In this document: in pieces, positions 35,221-44,137 of the stretch
Layout of the letters: each line of letters begins with the position of its first letter
Position numbering within the stretch: the first letter of the stretch is position 1
Source of the DNA: Hydrogenoanaerobacterium saccharovorans
Lineage (GTDB): Bacteria; Bacillota; Clostridia; Oscillospirales; Ruminococcaceae
Length of the DNA stretch: 64,000 bases
Direction: 5' to 3'
NCBI RefSeq assembly: GCF_016901815.1
Contig: NZ_JACSNR010000003.1
Coordinates: forward strand, 160,084 to 224,083
The notes under the pieces: model-generated
The model's database searches: none
Told to the model about the DNA's origin: nothing
The model's input: the letters and a program-made list of their open reading frames with translations, nothing else
Made by a program: the position numbers and the translations under genes

Positions 35221-36426
35221 ATGCAGAATATCCGCAACATCACAGACAAGATCCTCTGGGTTGGCGCCAGCGACCGCCGTCTGCACCTGTTTGAGAATAT
35301 GTTCCCCGTTCCGGATGGCGTGGCTTACAATTCCTATGTGATCCTGGACGAGAAGACAGCCATCATGGACACTGCTGATTCCTCGGTGACCCGGCAGTAT
35401 CTGGAGAATCTGACTGCTGCTCTGGGCGGCCGTCAGCCCGACTATCTGGTAGTCAACCACATGGAGCCCGACCACTGCGCTGACATTGCGGAGCTGGCAC
35501 GGCTCTATCCCTCGATGCAGATTGTGGGCAACCAGAAGACCTTCGGCCTGATGAACCAGTTCTACAACATGGATCTGGAAGGCCGTACCGTTGTGGTCAA
35601 GGAAGGCGATGTACTGGATCTGGGCGAGCACAAGCTCACCTTTGTCATGGCTCCCATGGTACACTGGCCCGAGGCTATGATGTCCTATGAGTCCACCCAC
35701 AAGATCCTGTTCTCGGCAGATGCCTTCGGCAGCTTCGGAGCCCTGGACGGCGCTGTATTCAACGATGAGAATCTGGACCCCCATGGCCTGCACAGCGAGC
35801 TGCGCCGCTATTACAGCAACATTGTGGGCAAGTATGGCATGCAGGTACAGGCAGTGCTGAAGAAGGCTGCCGGCCTGGAGATCTCGATGATCTGCCCGCT
35901 GCATGGTCCCATCTGGAGAGAGGACCTGGGCTGGCTGCTGGACAAGTACCAGAAGTGGAGCAGCTACACCCCTGAGGAGAACACCGTTGCCATCTTCTAT
36001 GGTTCCATGTACGGCAATACTGCTGAGGCTGCGGACCTGCTGGCAGGCAAGCTGACTGCTGCCGGTGTGAAGGGCGTGACCGTTCGTGATGTATCCAAGA
36101 CCGATGTATCCTATCTGATCTCGGATGTATTCCGTGCCAGCCATCTGGTGCTGGCAGCACCCACCTACAACAATGGCCTCTATCCCAAGATGGCAAACTT
36201 CATCGAGGATATGAAGGCTCTGAATGTACAGAACCGCACTGTATCCATCATTGAGAACGGTTCCTGGGCACCGCAGTCGGGCAAGATCATGCGGGCGATG
36301 CTGGGCGAAATGAAGGATATGACCGTCCTGGAGAAGAGCCTGACTGTACGTTCTGCACTGAAGGAAGACCAGCTTGCAGTCCTGGATGAGATGACCGCAG
36401 AAATTCTGGCGTCTTTGAACAAGTAA
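35221..36426 (+). CDS. Flavodiiron protein (A-type flavoprotein)
   Basis: A 401-residue cytoplasmic enzyme: metallo-beta-lactamase-like diiron domain (1-250) with ligands in NHMEPDHC (His80, Glu82, Asp84, His85), His in PMVHWPEAMM, Asp in FSADAFG and His in CPLHGPIW, then a flavodoxin domain (about 255-400) starting AIFYGSMYGNTAEAA with FMN-binding loops PTYNNGLYP. It reduces O2 to water or NO to N2O, protecting anaerobes. The ATG at 35221 follows GGAAGGTG; an ATG 18 bases upstream is less well placed. Monocistronic, strong terminator. Confidence 0.93.
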   Translation: MQNIRNITDKILWVGASDRRLHLFENMFPVPDGVAYNSYVILDEKTAIMDTADSSVTRQYLENLTAALGGRQPDYLVVNHMEPDHCADIAELARLYPSMQIVGNQKTFGLMNQFYNMDLEGRTVVVKEGDVLDLGEHKLTFVMAPMVHWPEAMMSYESTHKILFSADAFGSFGALDGAVFNDENLDPHGLHSELRRYYSNIVGKYGMQVQAVLKKAAGLEISMICPLHGPIWREDLGWLLDKYQKWSSYTPEENTVAIFYGSMYGNTAEAADLLAGKLTAAGVKGVTVRDVSKTDVSYLISDVFRASHLVLAAPTYNNGLYPKMANFIEDMKALNVQNRTVSIIENGSWAPQSGKIMRAMLGEMKDMTVLEKSLTVRSALKEDQLAVLDEMTAEILASLNK

Positions 36427-36453
36427 ACCGCTGTATTTTTATACAGGATTTCC

Positions 36454-36487
36454 AGCCGCTTTTTCCAAATCGGAAAAAGCGGCTTTT
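36454..36487 (+). terminator. Terminator of the flavodiiron gene
   Basis: AGCCGCTTTTTCC/GGAAAAAGCGGCT perfect 13-bp stem with short loop and T4. Confidence 0.9.
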
Positions 36488-36581
36488 CATATACAAAAAA
36501 TTGTTTTGCATACAAACAATGTTTAGTTAATATGATATAAAAATTCGATTAAAGATTGGCGTCACTATCCCGGAATATCTA

Positions 36582-36610
36582 TTGACAAAGGAAACACAGG
36601 AGCGTTATAT
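36582..36610 (+). promoter_or_regulatory. Promoter of the first tandem permease gene
   Basis: TTGACA (36582-36587), 17-bp spacer, TTATAT (36605-36610). The interval 36490-36580 is AT-rich without genes. Confidence 0.7.
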
Positions 36611-36727
36611 TAGTATTGCACAGACTAATTGCAGATGTTAAAATGATTCTGTTCATTCTGTATATTAGGCCGAAAGGGACGGCAAGAAGGGGCCGGTTGT
36701 GCGAGGAAAAGAAAGGGTGATTGTTCT

Positions 36728-38062
36728 ATGCAAAATTCCTCCGGAAAAAAACTGATGAACCTGTTTGACCTGACCTTCATGGCCATGGGCGGTATCATCG
36801 GTGCGGGAATCTTCTCATCTGTCGGTGAAGGTATCGGCGTAACCGGTCGAAGCATCACACTGGCGCTGATCGTCGGCATGGTGTTCCAGATGTCCCAGCA
36901 GGTCCGTTATGTATTTACCTCCTCGATGTTCAAGGTATCGGGCGGTATGTACTCACAGGATGCGCTGGTCCTGACCCCCTATCTCACCGGCGTTGCAGGT
37001 CTGATGCTCTTCATCAACGCTCTGAACTGGGCGGTATACGGCATCTCCATCGCCAGCTACATAGGTGACCTGTTCCCTGTTCTGAAGAACTTCCCGGAAC
37101 TGACTGCTGCCGTTGCGCTTGCTATCTTCTTCGTCATCGGCTACATTGGCGTTTCCGCCTTCACCAAGGTTCTGAACGCCTTCGGTATTCTCAAGTTCGT
37201 GGCACTGGGCCTGTTCATCTTCTATGGTATTACCAAGGTTCAGGCCGGCGGCTTTGAGGGCGAGCCCTACTTCTACGGCGGTACTGCCGACTTCTTCACC
37301 GCAATTGCCCTGATGAGCTTTGCCTGCGGCGGCGCCACCAAGATCATGAACGTACAGGCTCTCTGTGAGAACCCCAAGCGGGATATCCCCAAGGCCTGGC
37401 TGATCTCCCAGCTGGTAGTCGTAGTGATCTATGCCCTGCTCGGCTATGTAGCTTCCGGCGTTGCCCCCTATGATCAGGTTGCCAACCAGAACCTCGGCGC
37501 CATCGGCGGCATGTTCATGCCCATTGCTGTTACCGGTTTCTTCGTAGTCGGCGGCGCGCTGCTGTCCATCTCCACCTCGCTGCTCAGCTCGATTCCCGGT
37601 ACTCCCCTCACCGTTATGGGTATGGCTGATGACGGCTGGCTGCCCAAGATCTTCAAGAATCGTCTGTTTGTCTTCATTCTTCTCTACATCATCAACCTGA
37701 TTCCGATCTTCCTGGGCTTCTCGCTGAGTGAGCTGATCTCGATGCTGCTCGTTCCCACTATGATCATCACCGCGATCAAGAACTACCGTGGTATGAAGAT
37801 GCCTGAGATGTATCCTGAAGAGTGGGCGAACTGCTCCATCAAGTGCTCGATTGGTCTGTTCAAGGCCCTGCTGGCAATCTCTATCGTAACTTCTCTGATC
37901 ACTTCCGCCTTCTCGCTGCGCAACCTGACCATGACCCAGGCTATCGGTACTGTTATCATGACCATCCTGGTATTCGTATATCCCAAGATCCGTATGGGCA
38001 GCGGCAAGGTTAAGATCGTTTCCACTACCGATATGGATAAGGAAGAAGCTGCAGCTAAGTAA
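36728..38062 (+). CDS. APC-family amino acid permease, first of a tandem pair
   Basis: A 444-residue transporter with 12 helices. Helix 1 carries GGIIGAGIFSSVGEGIGVTG, helix 6 ALMSFACGGATKIMNVQAL, both APC substrate-site motifs. C-terminal cytoplasmic tail ends KIVSTTDMDKEEAAAK. It is about 60 percent identical by eye to the next gene (38530), pointing to local duplication. Each has its own promoter and terminator. Substrate unknown. Confidence 0.9.
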   Translation: MQNSSGKKLMNLFDLTFMAMGGIIGAGIFSSVGEGIGVTGRSITLALIVGMVFQMSQQVRYVFTSSMFKVSGGMYSQDALVLTPYLTGVAGLMLFINALNWAVYGISIASYIGDLFPVLKNFPELTAAVALAIFFVIGYIGVSAFTKVLNAFGILKFVALGLFIFYGITKVQAGGFEGEPYFYGGTADFFTAIALMSFACGGATKIMNVQALCENPKRDIPKAWLISQLVVVVIYALLGYVASGVAPYDQVANQNLGAIGGMFMPIAVTGFFVVGGALLSISTSLLSSIPGTPLTVMGMADDGWLPKIFKNRLFVFILLYIINLIPIFLGFSLSELISMLLVPTMIITAIKNYRGMKMPEMYPEEWANCSIKCSIGLFKALLAISIVTSLITSAFSLRNLTMTQAIGTVIMTILVFVYPKIRMGSGKVKIVSTTDMDKEEAAAK

Positions 38063-38080
38063 TCCACTTGCGGAATTATT

Positions 38081-38110
38081 AAAAAAGAGCGTCTCAGGAC
38101 GCTCTTTTTT
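38081..38110 (+). terminator. Terminator of the first tandem permease gene
   Basis: AAAAGAGCGTC-TCAG-GACGCTCTTTT with T6. Confidence 0.95.
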
Positions 38111-38209
38111 CTTTTGCGCAGATGTCCGGGAAGGCATGTTTTCTGTATTTCATAAAACGCCGGCACTCGGATGCTTTCACTGCCAGCGCAAAACGCCGAT
38201 CCCGCCGCT

Positions 38210-38247
38210 CCCGCTGCCCCCCTGCCGGGGGCAGCGGGATTTTTTTG
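38210..38247 (+). terminator. Second hairpin terminator between the permease genes
   Basis: CCCGCTGCCCCC/GGGGGCAGCGGG, 5-nt loop, followed by T7. No gene lies between it and the previous terminator (38111-38209), which makes it redundant or the end of an unrecognised short transcript. Confidence 0.85.
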
Positions 38248-38345
38248 TATATCCCAGAAGAAATTTCGGCGTGATGTTAATATTTTTGGGCAAAGTGCAA
38301 TAAAATGCAATGAAAAGATTGGGCCATGCAAAAATCGCCATTTCG

Positions 38346-38422
38346 TTGACAAAGTGGGGGGGTATAATTGCTATATTGAGTATTTTCGGTTCGAATGTGC
38401 AGGATCTTTTCTGTATCCTGCA
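38346..38422 (+). promoter_or_regulatory. Promoter and leader hairpin of the second tandem permease gene
   Basis: TTGACA (38346-38351), 17-bp spacer containing a G7 run, and TGCTAT (38369-38374); TATAAT at 38363 is too close to this -35. Downstream, TGCAGGAT (38398-38405)/ATCCTGCA (38415-38422) forms an 8-bp hairpin in the leader. Confidence 0.55.
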
Positions 38423-38529
38423 AAAACAGCTGTTCCCGGACGGGACAGGGATAGAAAAGGGGGGCTGACAGCACAACTGGCAACTATGCAGAAAGGGTAA
38501 AATACAGAAAAGAAAGAGGCGATCCTGTT

Positions 38530-39855
38530 ATGGAAAATCAAAAAAAGATGAGTCTGTTTGACCTGGTATTCATGTCCATCGGCGGCATCATCGGCGCTGG
38601 TATCTTTTCGATGGTGGGCACCGGTATTGCCACCACCGGCCGAAGCGTTGCCCTGGCACTGATCGTCGGCATGATCTTTACCATGTCCCAGCAGATCCGC
38701 TACATCTTTACAGCGTCCATGTTCCAGCTCTCGGGCGGTATGTATTCCCAGAATGCCCTGGTGCTCTCCCCCTTCCTGGCGGGTGTCAGCGCCGTTGTAA
38801 CCCTGGTATCCTCGGTGAGCTATTCGGTATTCGGCATCTCGATGGCCCAGTACCTCGGGGACCTGTTCCCGGTTCTGGAGCCCTATCAGGTACCGGTTGC
38901 CTGTCTTGTACTGATCTTCTTCTTCATCATTGCTTCCACCGGCGCCCAGATCTTTGCCCGGGCCATCAATGCACTGGGTATCCTCAAGTTCATTGCCCTG
39001 GGCCTGTTCATCATCTTTGGCTTCACCAAGGTGCAGACCGGCGGCTTTGAAGGCGAACCCTACTTCATCAACGGCGGCGTGAGCTTCCTCACAGCCGTAG
39101 CCCTCATGTCCTTCACCTGCAATGGCGCTACCAACATCATCAATGTCCAGGCCATTGCTGAAAATCCCAAGAAGAATATCCCCAAGGCCTTCTTCATTGC
39201 CTCGATCCTGGTGGCAGGCGTTTACTTCCTGCTGGGCTATGTGGCTTCCGGCGTGGCACCTTACGATCAGGTTGCCGGTCAGAACCTGGGCTATATTGCC
39301 GGTCTGGTTCTGCCTGGCCCTCTGGCAGTCTTCTTCATCGTCGGCGGCGCTATGTGTTCGCTGAGCACCGCTCTGCTGGGCGGTATCAGCGGTATGCCGT
39401 TCATGATCATCGGTATCGCTGAGGACGGCTGGCTGCCCAAGTTCTTCACCAAGAAATTCAATGTAGTCGTTACTCTGGCAATCATCTCCATTCTGCCCAT
39501 TATCGGCGGCTTCTCCCTGGACAACATCGTTTCGATGATGCTGGTACCCGGTATGGCAATCGGTGCCATCACCAACTTCCAGGCCATGAGCATGCCCGAA
39601 CGCTTCCCGGAGGAGTGGGCCAACAGCGGTCTGAAGTGCTCGCCCACCCTGTACCGTATCCTGATGGTGATCTCCATCATCACTTCGCTGATGACCAGCT
39701 TCTTCTCGCTGACTTCGCTGACTCTGCCCATGGCAATCGGTACTGTTATTGCCACCATACTGATCTTTGTATGGACCTGGTACCGCATGAAGAAGGGCTA
39801 TGTCAATATTACAAGTACAACTGATATGTCCGAAGAACCTGTGCAGGCAAAATAG
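38530..39855 (+). CDS. APC-family amino acid permease, second of a tandem pair
   Basis: A 441-residue paralogue of the preceding permease: GGIIGAGIFSMVGTGIATTG in helix 1, SFTCNGATNIINVQAI in helix 6, and a matching tail NITSTTDMSEEPVQAK. Main differences lie in helices 3 and 8, suggesting different substrates. AAAGAGG lies upstream of the ATG. Followed by its own terminator and then peptidase T, so peptide breakdown and amino acid transport genes adjoin. Confidence 0.9.
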   Translation: MENQKKMSLFDLVFMSIGGIIGAGIFSMVGTGIATTGRSVALALIVGMIFTMSQQIRYIFTASMFQLSGGMYSQNALVLSPFLAGVSAVVTLVSSVSYSVFGISMAQYLGDLFPVLEPYQVPVACLVLIFFFIIASTGAQIFARAINALGILKFIALGLFIIFGFTKVQTGGFEGEPYFINGGVSFLTAVALMSFTCNGATNIINVQAIAENPKKNIPKAFFIASILVAGVYFLLGYVASGVAPYDQVAGQNLGYIAGLVLPGPLAVFFIVGGAMCSLSTALLGGISGMPFMIIGIAEDGWLPKFFTKKFNVVVTLAIISILPIIGGFSLDNIVSMMLVPGMAIGAITNFQAMSMPERFPEEWANSGLKCSPTLYRILMVISIITSLMTSFFSLTSLTLPMAIGTVIATILIFVWTWYRMKKGYVNITSTTDMSEEPVQAK

Positions 39856-39872
39856 GTTCCCCCTTCAGTGCG

Positions 39873-39903
39873 AAAAGTCCTCCCGGACCGGGGAGGACTT
39901 TTT
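39873..39903 (+). terminator. Terminator of the second tandem permease gene
   Basis: AAGTCCTCCC/GGGAGGACTT hairpin with T5. Confidence 0.9.
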
Positions 39904-39918
39904 GCTGTACCGGAATGA

Positions 39919-39947
39919 TTGCGCCGGACCGGGCACTGTGCTACAAT
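39919..39947 (+). promoter_or_regulatory. Promoter of pepT
   Basis: TTGCGC, 17-bp spacer, TGC-extended TACAAT. It is strikingly similar to the promoter at 32005 (shared ATTGCGCCGGA and CTGTGCTACAATA). Confidence 0.65.
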
Positions 39948-39995
39948 AAAAGAAAAAAGCGCCCTGATCCGGGCGTTATAAGGAGGCTATGCACA

Positions 39996-41213
39996 ATGGG
40001 TGTACTGGAAAAATTCATTGACCTGGTAAAGATCGATTCTCCGTCTGATCCTGCCAGTCCGACCTGTCCGTCCACTGCCATGCAGCTGGATGTGGCAAAC
40101 CATCTCGAACGGGTGATGAAGGAGATGGGTATATCCAATGTCCGTCAGCAGGACGGCTATGTCTATGGGGAAATCCCGGCCACTCCGGGTTATGAGGACA
40201 AGACCTCGGTGGGCTTTATTGCCCATATGGATACCGCTCCGGAGTTCAACGGCATCGGTGTGAAGCCTCAGGTCATCGAGAACTATGACGGCGGCGATGT
40301 CCTGCTCAAGGGCAGCGGGCATATCCTCTCGGCTGAGGAATACCCGGTGCTCCGCAGCTTCAAGGGCCATACCCTCATCACCACCGATGGCACCACCCTG
40401 CTGGGTTCGGACGACAAGGCCGGCATCGCTGAGATTCTGGAAGCAGCGGAAATCCTGCTTCAGGGCGGGATTCCCCATGGCAAGGTATGCCTGGGCTTTA
40501 CTCCCGATGAGGAGATCGGACGCGGCCCGCTGAAGTTTGATGTAGCAGGGTTCGGCGCCAAGCTGGCCTATACTCTGGACGGCGGCGCAGCCGGTTCCAT
40601 CGAGTATGAGAACTTCAATGCCGATCAGGCCGAGGTGACGGTCAAGGGCTATTCCATCCACCCGGGCTCTGCCAAGGACAAGATGAAGAACAGCCAGACC
40701 ATCGCCATGGAGTTTGACCGTCTGCTGCCGGCAGCGGAGCGTCCCCAGTACACCGAGGGCTATGAGGGCTTCTACCACATGACCGATATTCACGGCGGCG
40801 TGGAGGAGACCCACTGCGCCTATATTCTCCGGGACCACGACAGCGACAAGCTGGCAGCCCGGGGCGAGACCATGCAGAAGGCTGCGGCCTTCCTCAATGA
40901 GCGGTACGGCGAAGGCACTGTCACTGTGGAGATCACCCACACCTACCGCAACATGAAGGAGAAGATCCTGCCGGTTTACGAGGTCATCACCGTAGCGGAA
41001 GAGGCGATCCGCACCGCTGGCCTGACCCCGGTGACCGTGCCCATCCGCGGCGGCACCGACGGCGCTACCCTGAGCTATATGGGTCTGCCCTGCCCGAACC
41101 TGGGCACCGGCGGCTGCAATGCCCACGGACGCTATGAGTGCAATACCAAGGAGAATATGGAGCAGTGCGTGCAGATCGTGCTGGAGATCGTCAAGGGCTA
41201 CGCTGCCCTGTAA
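39996..41213 (+). CDS. pepT: Peptidase T (tripeptide aminopeptidase)
   Basis: A 405-residue M20B zinc peptidase removing the N-terminal residue from tripeptides. Motifs: GFIAHMDTAPEF (His and Asp of the metal site), LLGSDDKAGIAEI (bridging Asp), FTPDEEIGRG (catalytic and ligand Glu), TLDGGAAGSIEYENF and the late GTDGATLSYMGLPCPN. Length and motif order match PepT. ATG at 39996 follows AAGGAGG; a longer upstream frame crosses the promoter. Confidence 0.95.
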   Translation: MGVLEKFIDLVKIDSPSDPASPTCPSTAMQLDVANHLERVMKEMGISNVRQQDGYVYGEIPATPGYEDKTSVGFIAHMDTAPEFNGIGVKPQVIENYDGGDVLLKGSGHILSAEEYPVLRSFKGHTLITTDGTTLLGSDDKAGIAEILEAAEILLQGGIPHGKVCLGFTPDEEIGRGPLKFDVAGFGAKLAYTLDGGAAGSIEYENFNADQAEVTVKGYSIHPGSAKDKMKNSQTIAMEFDRLLPAAERPQYTEGYEGFYHMTDIHGGVEETHCAYILRDHDSDKLAARGETMQKAAAFLNERYGEGTVTVEITHTYRNMKEKILPVYEVITVAEEAIRTAGLTPVTVPIRGGTDGATLSYMGLPCPNLGTGGCNAHGRYECNTKENMEQCVQIVLEIVKGYAAL

Positions 41214-41246
41214 GCCTCAGGAGAAGTACCTCTCCCGGCAGCCAGC

Positions 41247-41385
41247 CGGACACAGATAGTATCTGCCTGTATAGAATCTGAGAATCATGCTAAAGGAGGG
41301 AATCTCCCCGGCGCTGTCTGCGCTCCGGGGGATTCCCGGAAAAGATGTCCACAAAAAAAGGAGCCGGCAACGGCTCCTTTTTTAT
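41247..41385 (+). ncRNA. Candidate small RNA with strong hairpin and terminator
   Basis: CGGACA (41247-41252), 17-bp spacer and TATAGA (41270-41275) could start a ~105-nt RNA. It contains a strong stem (GGGAATCTCCCCGGCGC/GCGCTCCGGGGGATTCCC, 41297-41338) and ends at a GGAGCC-GGCAAC-GGCTCC terminator with T7 (41360-41386). The terminator also serves pepT and the converging gene. No coding potential is evident; an alternative is simple pepT 3' UTR. Confidence 0.35.
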
Positions 41386-41402
41386 TCTGATGCGGAGGGG
41401 GC

Positions 41403-42068
41403 TCAGGCTTCCAGGGCGGGGAAGAAGAGGGTGGCCTGTGCGGAATAGCTCACCGATGTGACAGGAGCCGCTTTTCCGGCCTCCCCGGCCCGGACCAGGG
41501 AATCGGGGACAGGTTCGCCGCCCAGGGCATAGCCCTCCCCATTCTCATCAACCCCGATCCAGTCGGTGCCGGTCCAGAGGGTATCCTCTTCCGACAGGCT
41601 GTTCCCGGATACGATGCAGGTAAAATTCCGGCCTGAGTAGAGGGCGGCAAAGACCTGGCCCTCAAAGGAGGAACCGTCCCCGGTCAGGGCCATGGGACTG
41701 CGCAGCGCCAGAATCGACCGGGGTACAGGTTCTCCGGGCGCATATTCCAGGGCCGCCAGCACCAGGCACCGCACCGGCAGATCCTCGGTGCCGTCGTAGT
41801 CCTCCACACGCAGCAGGCTGTACCGCACCGTCGCTCCCTCCGGGGCTTCCACCGGCTCTTCCGCATAGGCCAGCGCTTCGGCTTCGGTACAGCCCGCCCC
41901 GGTCAGACAGGCGATCAGTTCTTCATAGGTGTAATCACTTCCGGCAGCGACTGCCTCCACGGCGGAGGCCGGGTACTGCACCGCCGGGGCGGGTTCTGCC
42001 CAGGCGGCAGAGCCCAGTCCGGCGGTCATCAGGGCAGCCAGTACCAGTCCCAACATGGTTTTGCGCAT
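41403..42068 (-). CDS. Secreted protein of unknown function
   Basis: A 221-residue protein with a Sec signal peptide (MRKTMLGLVLAALMTAGLGS, cleavage probably after AWA). An early segment YTYEELIACLTGAGCTEAEALAYAEEP contains two cysteines that could form a disulfide. The rest is a polar beta-rich domain (SGRNFTCIVSGNSLSEED). AGGAGGGG precedes the ATG at 42068. No family recognised. Confidence 0.75.
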   Translation of the reverse strand: MRKTMLGLVLAALMTAGLGSAAWAEPAPAVQYPASAVEAVAAGSDYTYEELIACLTGAGCTEAEALAYAEEPVEAPEGATVRYSLLRVEDYDGTEDLPVRCLVLAALEYAPGEPVPRSILALRSPMALTGDGSSFEGQVFAALYSGRNFTCIVSGNSLSEEDTLWTGTDWIGVDENGEGYALGGEPVPDSLVRAGEAGKAAPVTSVSYSAQATLFFPALEA

Positions 42069-42282
42069 GAAAATCCCCTCCTGATCGGATTCTCCTGCCC
42101 GGCGTGCGGCACCGGACAGGGCTTGGTATCTCTCTGTTAATCCTATCATAGCACATCGCTTTGCCCCAGGCAAATCCCTCCCCCTGGCACAAAAACCATA
42201 GGGCAAATCAGAAAAATTTTCCCGGGCTGATTGTGAATTATACCAAAATTCTACAGGAGAGGCGAAAACTGGGCACACATGA

Positions 42283-42323
42283 TTGACAATGGTACAAAGG
42301 GCTTGTTAAAATTTTGATAAGCC
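42283..42323 (+). promoter_or_regulatory. Promoter with Rex-like operator over the -10
   Basis: TTGACA (42283-42288), 18-bp spacer, TAAAAT (42307-42312). The -10 lies in TTGTTAAAATTTTGATAA (42303-42320), close to the Rex consensus TTGTTAANNNNTTAACAA, inside a longer near-palindrome with GGGCTT/AAGCCC ends. Rex represses redox genes at high NAD+. Confidence 0.5.
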
Positions 42324-42383
42324 CCTGTCAGGACGCTGCACAGGGAAAAACCACAGACACTCCCACAGAAAGAGAGCGATGGT

Positions 42384-44066
42384 ATGAAACGAATTGTATC
42401 CGCACTGATTGTGGCAGCACTGCTCACCAGTCTGGCTGGCTGCTCCAGTTCCGAGACCCTCACCGGTACAGCCAAGGGCTTTGGCGGCACCGTGACTGTC
42501 ACTGTGACCCGGGAAGGGGACAAGATCACCGATGTAAAGGTAGATGCCCCCAATGAGACCGCCGGCATCGGCGATAAGGCAGCCGCAGAGCTTCCGGCGA
42601 AGATTGTGGAAGCCAACTCCACCGATGTGGATGTAATTGCCGGCGCCACTATTACCAGTGAAGCTATTCTGTACGCCGTGAACAACGCGCTGGACCCCGA
42701 GACCTATCCCTCCACCGCTGAGAACGGCGAAGAAGAGGAGAAGGAACCCCAGCAGATTGCCGCATCGGATCTCTATATGGGACAGGGTGTGGTGAATACC
42801 AGCCGTATCGGCCCTGGCAGCGATGACACTGAAACCCCGGTTTACAGCTTCAACCAGGTCTATGCCAATGCGCTGTTTGATGCCGAGGGACGCATTCTCA
42901 CCCTGAATGTGGACCAGCTGGAAGTATCCACCCCCAACTATGACGGTGCTTCGATGCCTCATTTCAGCGGCTTCCCGGGACAGGGCGGCTACAATCTGGA
43001 TTCCGACCACGATGCCGTAGTAGACGGCAAGACCGAGGACACCGAGGAGAACTTCACTGCCGAGGTTGCCTCCTGGCAGACCAAGCGGGAGCGTGGTGCT
43101 GATTATGTGATGGGCACCGGCACCTGGGAAGAGCAGATGGACAAGTTCGAGGAGACCTTTGTGGGCATGACCGTGGACGAGGTGGAGGACTGGTTTGAAA
43201 AGTACTGTTCCGACCTCAACGGACGCCCGCTCAAGGACGGCAGCGACAAGGAAGAGGACAAGGCCAAGTATGACGCCCTCACTGAGGAGGAGAAGGCCAT
43301 GCTTGCCGATGTGACCTCCACTGCCACCATGAGCCTCCAGGACAGCCACGGCGATATTCTGTCGGCGATCCGCAAGGCCTATGAGAACCGTGTGGCTCTC
43401 ACCGATGTGAAGGCAGCTTCGGGCTTCGGTTTCGGCCTGTCCACCACCGCGCGCATGGGCCCTGGCAGCGATGATACCGATACCCCGGTTTACAGCTTCA
43501 ATGAAGTCTATGCCACCACCCTGTTTGACAGCGAAGGCAGGATCGCAGCCATCTATGTGGATCAGCTGGAAGTGTCCACCCCCAACTATGACGGCGCTTC
43601 GATGCCTCACTTCAGCGGCTTCCCGGGACAGGGCGGCTACAATCTGGATTCCGACCACGATGCCAAGGTAGACGGCAAGACCGAGGACACCGAGGAGAAC
43701 TTCACTGCCGAGGTTGCCTCCTGGCAGACCAAGCGGGAGCGCGGCGCTGATTATGTGATGGGCACCGGCACCTGGGAAGAGCAGATGGACAAGTTCCAGC
43801 AGCTCTTTGTGGGCAAGACAGTGGACGAGGTAGAGGAATGGTTTGAGAAATACTGTTCTGACCTCAACGGACGCCCGCTCAAGGACGGCAGCGACAAGGA
43901 AGAGGACAAGGCCAAGTATGACGCCCTCACTGAGGAAGAGAAGGCTATGCTTGCCGATGTGACCTCCACCGCCACCATGAGCCTCCAGGACAGCCATGGC
44001 GATATTCTGGCAGCCATCCGGGATTCGCTGAACAACCAGGTTGCCATCGAGCTCACAGTGGAATAA
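42384..44066 (+). CDS. FMN-binding lipoprotein with duplicated domain
   Basis: A 560-residue surface lipoprotein (lipobox LAGC, Cys20). Residues 26-105 form an FMN_bind domain ending in AGATITSEAILYAVNNAL, where the second Thr of the GAT(x)T/S region is the usual covalent FMN site in RnfG/NqrC relatives. Two tandem 216-residue modules follow (about 143-358 and 359-555), each with PGSDDTxTPVYSFN, DQLEVSTPNYDGASMPHFSG and WQTKRERGADYVMGTG. A role in extracellular electron transfer is inferred from the flavin domain and the Rex-like site. An ApbE flavin transferase is not in the window. AAGAGAG is a weak ribosome site. Confidence 0.85.
   Translation: MKRIVSALIVAALLTSLAGCSSSETLTGTAKGFGGTVTVTVTREGDKITDVKVDAPNETAGIGDKAAAELPAKIVEANSTDVDVIAGATITSEAILYAVNNALDPETYPSTAENGEEEEKEPQQIAASDLYMGQGVVNTSRIGPGSDDTETPVYSFNQVYANALFDAEGRILTLNVDQLEVSTPNYDGASMPHFSGFPGQGGYNLDSDHDAVVDGKTEDTEENFTAEVASWQTKRERGADYVMGTGTWEEQMDKFEETFVGMTVDEVEDWFEKYCSDLNGRPLKDGSDKEEDKAKYDALTEEEKAMLADVTSTATMSLQDSHGDILSAIRKAYENRVALTDVKAASGFGFGLSTTARMGPGSDDTDTPVYSFNEVYATTLFDSEGRIAAIYVDQLEVSTPNYDGASMPHFSGFPGQGGYNLDSDHDAKVDGKTEDTEENFTAEVASWQTKRERGADYVMGTGTWEEQMDKFQQLFVGKTVDEVEEWFEKYCSDLNGRPLKDGSDKEEDKAKYDALTEEEKAMLADVTSTATMSLQDSHGDILAAIRDSLNNQVAIELTVE
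42811..44055 (+). repeat. 648-bp tandem duplication inside the FMN lipoprotein gene
   Basis: Unit 1 42811-43458, unit 2 from 43459. Long stretches (for example 42905-43140 and 43556-43790) are almost base-identical, including synonymous positions, so the duplication is recent or kept uniform by recombination. Confidence 0.9.
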
Positions 44067-44084
44067 TCCCCTGAACAATCCCTC

Positions 44085-44115
44085 CAAAAGCCTTCCCTCC
44101 GGGGGAGGCTTTTTT
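44085..44115 (+). terminator. Terminator of the FMN lipoprotein gene
   Basis: AAAAGCCT-CCC/GGGGAGGCTTTT hairpin with T6. Confidence 0.8.
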
Positions 44116-44137
44116 CTGCGGCGGCAGCGGACAGCAC

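Noticed and set aside
38385..38425. tRNA-like TPsiC motif GGTTCGAAT
   Set aside because: No acceptor stem, anticodon arm or CCA fits around it; the adjacent inverted repeat is a simple leader hairpin.
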